From positions 6,597,001 to 6,661,000 of the forward strand of contig NC_085072.1 of the NCBI RefSeq assembly GCF_963662255.1: 64,000 bases of DNA. The letters are read 5' to 3'. The position numbers and the translations under genes were made by a program. Under the pieces are notes generated by a model, which was not told the origin of the DNA, ran no database searches, and saw nothing but the letters and a program-made list of their open reading frames with translations. This DNA is from Cinclus cinclus. Taxonomy: Eukaryota > Chordata > Aves > Passeriformes > Cinclidae. Positions 24,501-33,500 of the stretch are shown piece after piece (the first letter of the stretch is position 1; each line of letters opens with the position of its first letter).

Positions 24501-27500
24501 CTGGGCTCTGCTTTCTCTCCTTGACACCACCGACACCAGCACCTGGTGCTTTGGGTGCTGGATTGGGACCAGGGATGTCCATCACTTCTGCTTCAGGGCA
24601 TCTCATCCACCTTTGGGCCTCAGGCCATAGCTGCTACTCTGAGGGTGCCTGGTAAGGCAAGGAGTAAGCCCTGCCCTGATCTGATCAGGACCTGCATGTT
24701 CCTGGAGGGTTTGGGGGGGGTCCAGGCAGACAGGTTGGGGCAACAGGCTCCACTCCCGCACCTGCAGGTGTTGGGCTGTGGCACAGTGGTACTCACTTCG
24801 CCCTGGGGCAATGGATTTGTTTTTCAGCCCTGTGATTACCTTGGTGCTGCTGTCCAGGTCTTCCCAGCATCAACCTGCATTTTAGCTTTCCCTGGCCCCT
24901 CCCTGCTTTGAGACCACAATCCCTGCTTCCTCACTGCATCGCAGCTCTTGTGGATCACTCCCAGTCCTGTTTCCCATCCTGATGCCAGGTCCCCAGCGTG
25001 ACTCTGACCCTGCCTCCTCCCCGCTTTCTCCTTGCAGTGAGCCCCACTGCCACCACAACCCCACGGATCACCCGCTCCAACAGCATCCCCACCCACGACT
25101 CCACCTTCGAGCTGTACAGCACCTCCCAGATGGGCAGCACCCTCTCCCTGGCCGACAAACCCAAGGGCATGATCCGCTCGGGCTCTTTCCGGGACCCTGT
25201 GGATGATGGTGAGAGTGTGTTGCACTCCTGCCCAGGCAGAGGAGGATGCAGGGGGTTGGTGGGGCTCCCTGCACCCTTGTCCCTTCCTAGTGGTGCTGCC
25301 ATAGCATTGTTGGGTGGGTTGGTGTGTCCTGTTCTCGACACCAAAGCAGGGACAGCAACACTGAAGGGTCTGTTGGAGACCCCTCAGCTGGCATCAGCCC
25401 TGGGTCTGCCCTGACCCCCACAGGTACTCACTGTCCTTGGGATGCCCCCAGGGTGCTGTGACACTGAGAAGGAGGGGATCAAAGGAGGGCAACAGAGCCC
25501 CCAGGTTCCCCAGAGAGGAAGGTGCAGGTGGAAGGTATTACCTACTGTGTGCCTAGGGAGGCCACCAGGCATGCACTGAGAAACGGGCAGTGCTGAGCAC
25601 CTGCCATCCCACCCTGTACTTCCCCCAGGCTGCCTCAGAGCCCTCCACTCGTGAGAGCCCTGTCACCAGCTGTGCCCTAACCTGTAGCCCCTGGGTGCTG
25701 CTCTCCAGGGCACCCTGACAACCTTGGGTTTTCCTGTGTTGCAGTTCACGGATCAGTGCTGTCCCTGGCCTCCAGCGCGTCCTCCACCTACTCCTCTGTA
25801 AGAGCTGCCTCCGTGCTGCACTGCTTTGTGCATGGCTGGGGGGTCCGGGTGGGACTGGGGCGGGCTCTGTGCATGCCTCTGCCTGGTGCTGAGCCTGTCT
25901 GTGCCTCACTGCCCCCCTGACTGCCTCCTCTGTCTGTCTGTCCCTCTCTGCTCTCATGCTGCCAGGCTGAGGAGAAGATGCAGTCTGAGGTGAGCCTACA
26001 CCCTCTGCTCACAGCTGCCCCTGCCCACAGTGAGGGCAAGTGCCTGGCCCCTCTCATCTCTCCGCTCTCTCCCCACAGCAAATCCGCAAGCTGCGCCGTG
26101 AGCTGGAGTCCTCGCAGGAGAAGGTGGCCACGCTGACATCCCAGCTGTCTGCTAATGTGAGTCCCCATGGGAACCCCTGTGGGGCACCTCACTCCATCCA
26201 TTGCAGGACATGGGGCTGCTGCTGGATATGCCCATGGAAGCCCTGATTTCCCCTTCAGCCTTTTGCATCCCACACCTGGCAATGGGTGCTGATCTGTCCC
26301 TGGGTTTTTGCCCAAATGTGGGGGGGCTCACCTGTTTCTCCACTTCTCCCAGGCCAACCTGGTGGCAGCCTTTGAGCAGAGCCTAGTGAGCATGACATCC
26401 CGTCTGCGGCACCTGGCTGAGACTGCTGAGGAGAAGGTGGGTGTATTGTGGTGCTCAGTGGGGCTGAGGGGATGCTGGACTTGGATGATTGCCCCAAGGG
26501 TGCTCTTGGGGTGGGCTCTCCACCACTGGGACGCACTCCATAGCTCCCAACTCTGCTGCCCCAGGACACGGAGCTGCTGGACCTGCGAGAGACCATTGAC
26601 TTCCTGAAGAAGAAGAACTCAGAGGCCCAGGCTGTGATCCAGGGTGCTCTAAATGGCACTGATGTCACACCCAAAGGTAGGGCATGAATGCTGCAGCCCT
26701 TCCTGAGCTGGGATGCTCCTGCTGGGACTGGCACAGGGTCCCAGGGCACACCCTCATGGGGAAAGTTCATCTGAGGACAGGGTGCCCTGGGCAGCAGTTT
26801 TTCCCCACCTGGGATCTTTGAGTATCCGACACCAGGGATGCACAGTCAGAGCTGTCACCATGGGAGGTCACAGGGCTGGCATGTAGGGGAATGGTTGTTT
26901 GTCAGTCTTGGGATACCTCCTTGCCAGGTCCTTTGCCAACAGCCAGTTTTGCTTGCTGATCTTGACTTCGTTCCCTTAAGTGCTGTTTCTAGCCCAAATA
27001 CCCCAGTGTGAGTGCAAGGGGCTGTCAGGGAGATGGCTTGGGACAGCAGCAGGGTGATACATGCTGTGGTCACCTCTCTGGCAGTACCCATGTGGGTATG
27101 AGCCCCATGTCATTCATTACAAGGTGGCTCCAAGAGCTCAGAAGGTGTTGGGTGGGAGGAGGGATTGGGCCACAGGAGGGGGGACCATAGGGTGCTCTGG
27201 CATTGGGACAGTTGCAGGTGGCTAATCCCTCCTTTCCCAATCTCTCTTGCTTGTCTGGCGGACCCCAGAGCTACGCATCAAGCGACAGAACTCCTCTGAC
27301 AGCATCTCCAGCCTCAACAGTATCACCAGCCACTCCAGCATTGGCAGCAGCAAGGACACTGACGCCAAGAAGAAGAAGAAGAAGAGCTGGGTGGGTTGGA
27401 TGGGGCGTTGGCAGGAGAAGTGGGGCTTGGGGAGCCACTGGTAGGGTCTGCTCAGGGTCAGCCCCACAAACAAGCTGCTCTATGTTTGCCTTGGCCTTCT

Positions 27501-30500
27501 AGTGTTGGTGCCCCATGTCCCCTGGGGGGACAGCAGTAGTGAGGAGAGTGTAACTGCCGTGGATTTGTGTTGAATTGTTGGCAGGGACTTCTCCAACCAC
27601 TTCAGGAGTTTCCCAGCCCTGGCCCTGCATGCCTGCTTCCTCGTGTATTCCCCCCATGTGTTCCTCCTGCGCACGCAGGCTCTGGCAGTGTGGAGGGCTG
27701 GCACCTTGGCCAGGCAGCCCCTTCCCTGCACCAGGCAGTTGTGAGCTGGATGTGTGATTAAGTCTTGCTTTGTTTTGTTTCTCTCCCCCTATGCTGACCT
27801 CAACCCTTTTTTTCCAGGTGTACGAGGTAAGTCCCATGCTGTCCAACCCACCACATGCTGTGCCCAGCTAGGGTCCTTGCTCCATTTCATGGGACGGTGC
27901 TCATACATTCCCATCCCATCCATCCCACTGACACTAACCCCAGCACAGGCCATCCTGGATCCCCAACCAGGCTATGCCCACCTTGGCTGCTTCCATTGAT
28001 GTTAATTAAGTACAAATATGCACCCACAAGGAGAGGGTTGAACTGCCAGAGGCAGCAGGAAAGGCTCAAATGGGGCCTGTCCCATGGATGGGGACAGTCC
28101 CCTTCTTGCCTAGGGAATGGAGATACTCTCCTGACATCCTGTAACTGAATGTTTTGGCACGGGGACCTTGGTGCAGCCCTGCCAGTGTCACTGAGGGCAC
28201 TGGGATGCACTGCCCATCTGTGCATCTCCAGGACTGCCTGATATGGTCTCAAGTGGCTCTGTTCCTGTCAGCACCCACATAGGTCTCAGTGCTTCCCTCC
28301 TTCCACCATCAGCAGAGCTGGATACCTACTTTGTTTACGCTGAAATGCTATGCTGGTGCTTCTCGAAACACCCTATAGTAGTCTGCTGGTGCCTGTGGGG
28401 ACTGGGACAGATCCTGCATGTTCTCCAACCCTTCTTTCTCCCACCTTCCCTTGGAGCAGGCCCTGGCACATGTGGTGAGTCCAGAGTGCCTGTCCTGTTG
28501 CTCTCCCACTAGTTGAAGGGATCCGGTTTGGGTCCGGTTCGGTCCCTGTGCAGTGTCCATCCCTCTCCCTGGCCCCAACCCACTGCTCACCCACCTGCTG
28601 CTCTGTGTGTGCTGTGTGCATGCTGCATGCTCAGATGAGATACCAGCATGCTCTGTGGAAGGCTGGTTGTCCCTCTTTGCTCCCAGCAGGATCCACAGGG
28701 CAGAGAGAGGTGTGGAGCAGAACCCTCGCTCTGCAGAGGCTAGAGCAAGGGACATCCCTGTAAATAAATGCCTCTTGTTGAAATGGCTGTGATGGCGTTA
28801 ATGTGGGGATGGATTGGCCCTTCCTGATGGACCAGGGTGCTGGTGCCATGCCTGAACAGCCTGGTGTAGGTGCTGGTGGGGAGCACATCCCCACCAGCTG
28901 GAAGACATCCTGACTAGGACATGGGTCCCGCTCTTTGGGGCTCTGGTACCATCTGGGCCGGGGTGTGTGTTGTCCAAAGGGCTGTGAACCCCATCCATTC
29001 ACTGTGCCAGCAGAGTGGGGTTAGACTGCAGCCTTCCCCAGCATGGTGGTGGTGCTGCCTCTGTGATGGTTGTAGTTGTACAGTCTGTAGCTCAGACTGT
29101 CCGTAGGTCCTGGACAGGCAGGGCAGGACTAAGCCAGGTCTCTACTTGCAAGGCTGCACTTTGGACTGCCTCTAACAAGAACATTTCCCTCTCCTGTAGC
29201 TACGCAGCTCCTTTAATAAGGCCTTCAGCATCAAGAAGGGCCCCAAATCAGCCTCATCCTACTCGGACATTGAGGAGATTGCCACACCAGACTCGTCAGC
29301 CCCCTCCTCCCCCAAGCTACAGCATGGCTCCACAGAGACTGCCTCACCCTCCATCAAGTCCTCCACATCCTCCTCCGTGGGCATCGACACAACTGAGTAT
29401 GTGGGGCCAGGGAGGGCCAGTGGCTGGGGTTGCAGGCTCCTGCCAGAGACTCGTGTGAGACCTGGTCTCTCCCTTGGCCCAGGCTCTTCCAGGCCCATAG
29501 CGAGGGTGAGCCTGAGAAGAAGGAGGTGTCAGAGCTGCGGTCAGAGCTGTGGGAGAAGGAGATGAAGCTGACAGACATCCGCCTGGAGGCCCTCAACTCA
29601 GCCCACCAGCTGGAGCAGCTGCGGGAGACAATGCACAACATGCAGGTAGGGACCCCTGCTAGCAGCCTGGCCGCTCTCAGTACCAGAATCCCCACAGTCC
29701 ATGCATCCTCACCACTGTGCTGCACCCCAGGGTGCAGCTGGCATACAGCTCCTTACCCTGTGCCCTACTTTGTTGTGCCCCAGTTGGAGGTGGATCTCCT
29801 GAAGGCTGAGAATGACCGTCTCAAGGTGGCCCCAGGGCCTTCAGCAGTGCCAGGTTCTGTTCCCAGCCATATCACGAGCACATCGGCCTCCTCTTCACCA
29901 AGGCGCTCCTTGGGTCTCACCCTTGGCCACACCTTGAGCCCCAGCCTGGGGGATGCAGGTAGGGGTGATAGAGCTGCTGGCAGATGGGGAAGGGCTGGGG
30001 TAGGGAGGAGTGTGTGTGGTGGCACTGTGCTGCTGCTCACCCTGGAGTGAGCAGAACATCTGTTGTGCTGCTGGTGCTGCTGTCATCCGCAGCAGGATTT
30101 GCCTCCGGCTGGGCATACCCAGGCCTGGTGGTTTGGCTCTGGCCAACACAGCCTCACTGCTCCATCCCCAGACGTGTCCCCCATGGATGCTGTCAGTGCT
30201 GGCACCCAGAAGGACGAGCTGACACTTCGGATTGTGGTGCGCATGCCGCCCCAGCACATCATCAAGGGGGTGAGTGTGGGGTGTCGGGGGAGCCTGACCA
30301 TGTCACGGCCCTAACAAAGAGGCGAAGGATGCCTCCTGGGATGATACGCTGCTGCAGCACTGCAGACTTCTGCCTTGGCTCCTAGGACCTCAAACAGCAG
30401 GAGTTTTTCTTGGGCTGGACCAAGGTGAGCGGGAAGGTAGACTGGAAGATGCTGGATGAGGCTGTCTGCCAGGTCTTCAAGGTAGGAGCAAGAAGAACAC

Positions 30501-33500
30501 TCTTTAGAGAGCCATCCTTTGACTCCACTCCACCAGGCCTGCTATTCCTCGGCCCAGGTCCTCCCCAGCTCTCTTGGAGCTGCTCTCTGCTAGCCCTCAG
30601 GGGCACTGACAGCCCTGTCCTTCTCCATGTAGGATTATATCACCAAGATGGATCCTGCATCCACACTGGGGCTCAGCACCGAGTCTGTCTACGGTTACAG
30701 CATCAGCCACATCAAGCGGGTGCTGGACACGGAGCCGCCAGAGCTGCCACTGTGCCGCCGGGGCCTGACCAGTGTTGTTGTGACACTCAAAGGTCAGTGT
30801 GGCAGAGGGGCTCCATGGTTATGCCATGTCCCTGCTGTCTCAGGGTATTGCAGGGTGTGAGTGGGACCTTCAGCCCTCCCCTGCCCACAGGCTTGAAAGA
30901 GAAGTGCGTGGACAGCCTGGTGTTCGAAACACTCATCCCCAAGCCCATGATGCAGCACTACATCAGCCTCCTGCTGAAGCACCGCCGCCTGATCCTCTCA
31001 GGGCCCAGTGGCACTGGCAAGACCTACCTGACCAACCGCCTGGCTGAGTACCTGGTGGAGCGCTCGGGTCGGGATGTCACTGAGGGCATTGTCAGCACCT
31101 TCAACATGCACCAGCAGTCCTGCAAGGTGAGGGCACACAGCAGTGTCCCTGTGGGCACTGGTGCCATGGTCCCCATGGTTGTCATGCCATGGCCCCACAC
31201 ATACATCTGGCCTGTTTGTTCCAGGATCTACAGCTGTACCTGTCCAACCTGGCCAACCAGATTGACCGGGAGACAGGCACGGCGGACGTGCCCCTGGTGA
31301 TCCTCCTGGACGACCTCAGTGAGGCAGGCTCCATCAGTGAGCTTGTCAATGGTGCGCTCACCTGCAAGTACCACAAATGGTGAGATCCCTGCTGCTCCCA
31401 CTGATGTCACTGGGCTGTGGGATGAGGCCATTTATATCTGCTGTGCCCAGATCAGCTCTGTCTTGAGCTGGGGTGACTCAGAGGCTTTTTCTCATGAATG
31501 TTGTCTCTCTGTCACTCACCCAGCCCATATATCATTGGCACTACCAACCAGCCTGTGAAGATGACCCCAAATCACGGCCTCCATCTCAGCTTCAGGTAGG
31601 AATTGTACATCCCTGGGGATCATCCTTGTGGGGTTGTGGGGGACACAAGCTATCACTTGCCCCTTGGTGTTTCTGTGGTCACATCCTATGACTGGGGACC
31701 CTGATTAGGACTGAGCTCCAAGCCTGTCCCTGCCATCCCAGAAGGACCTGATATTCCCCAGCTTCGGGCAAACACAGGGTGGGGATGCAAGGAGGGACCC
31801 AAAGAGTGTTGGGGCAGGGCGGCTTGTGTGGAGACCCGGCCCTGACCACCGAAGTCTTTCCCCAGGATGCTGACCTTCTCCAACAATGTGGAGCCAGCCA
31901 ATGGCTTTCTGGTGCGCTATCTGCGGCGGAAGCTGCTGGAGTCAGACACAGACATCAATGCCAATAAGGAGGAGCTGCTGCGGGTGCTGGACTGGGTGCC
32001 CAAGCTCTGGTACCATTTGCACACATTTCTGGAAAAGCACAGCACGTCTGACTTCCTCATCGGTATGGCCTTGCCTCGCCTTCCTCCTCTGTCCTGGCCT
32101 GCAATGAGCTCTGGGGACTGGGACCAAACCCTCCCAGAATAGCTCAGGAGGGCTGACATGTTCCCTTTGTCTCCCAGTGCCACAAACCACAGCTGGTGGG
32201 TGATGCACACAAGCATTGCTCTTCCCTGGGTTGTCTGTTCCTTTGGGATCTCTCACTAGGGGTGTCGGCCAAGGCTGCCAGTCCTCCCAGCACCTTTCCG
32301 TGGGCATGGAGGAGCTGTGTTTTCCCAGGAGGATCCCCCATGCTTCACCAAGCTTTTGGGGGATAGATTGAACTTGGCAGCTCCCTTCCTTACTTGGGAG
32401 ATACTGTCTGCCTGCTGTGTAGGCAGGCGGATGGTGCCTAGTCACTGTTCCCAGGGACACCCTGCCAGCCAGGTGTGCCCACCTCAGTGATGTGAGCCTT
32501 GGGCCAAGTGACTGGGCAGGGGAACCCAGCTCCCATTTCTACTGTCTACTTTCCCCCCACAGGTCCCTGCTTCTTTCTATCCTGCCCTATTGGAATTGAG
32601 GATTTCCGGACCTGGTTCATTGACCTGTGGAACAACTCCATTATCCCATACCTGCAGGAGGGGGCGAAAGATGGGCTTAAGGTAGCCAGTGCTGCTGGCA
32701 CATGTGAATGCAAGCCAGTGTGGGGATGCACTGATACACCTGTCATGAGTTGAGGGAGAGGGGTGGCACTGGGATTGTGGGTGCAGGTGACATCTCTGTC
32801 AGTCCCTGTGCTCTGTGGCTGTTGTGGGACATAGCACTGTCCTGGGGGTTCAGGGTGCCACATTGCTGGCTCTGGCATGTATGGAGGAAGCAGCTGCCAC
32901 TTGTTCCCTGCCACAGGTCCATGGGCAGAAGGCGGCCTGGGAGGACCCCGTGGAGTGGGTGCGGGACACTCTGCCCTGGCCGTCAGCACAGCAGGACCAG
33001 TCCAAGCTCTACCACCTGCCCCCACCCACTATCGGACCCCACAGTGCCGTGTCCCCCCCTGAGGAGCGCACGGTGAAGGACACCACACCCAGCTCCCTGG
33101 ACTCAGACCCGCTGGTACGCTGGCCAACAGGAGGGGCTGGGAGGAGCTGGTAGCAGAGCAGGGCGGAGCTTCACTTTCCCAGTTAATTCTCATTGTTAAA
33201 AGCCTGATTTGGGGATGCAGAAACACTTTGTGCTCCCAGGAGGAGCAGTGGGTGTTGGGTGGTGGCACTGGCAGGTGGGCTGCACACCAGGACACAGGGT
33301 GATGTGCTAGTGGAAGGGCATGACATGACACTCCATGAGGTGTCATGTCCACATGCAGAGCCGCAGACAGGCACACGTGCTCCTGCGTGTCCTGATGTGT
33401 CACCTGGATTCACCTCCTGACTGATCAACTGCCACAGGTGATGCCAGCTGATGCTGCTTTGGCACACTTAGTCTTGAGCATTCCACCTGTGCCCGAGGCT

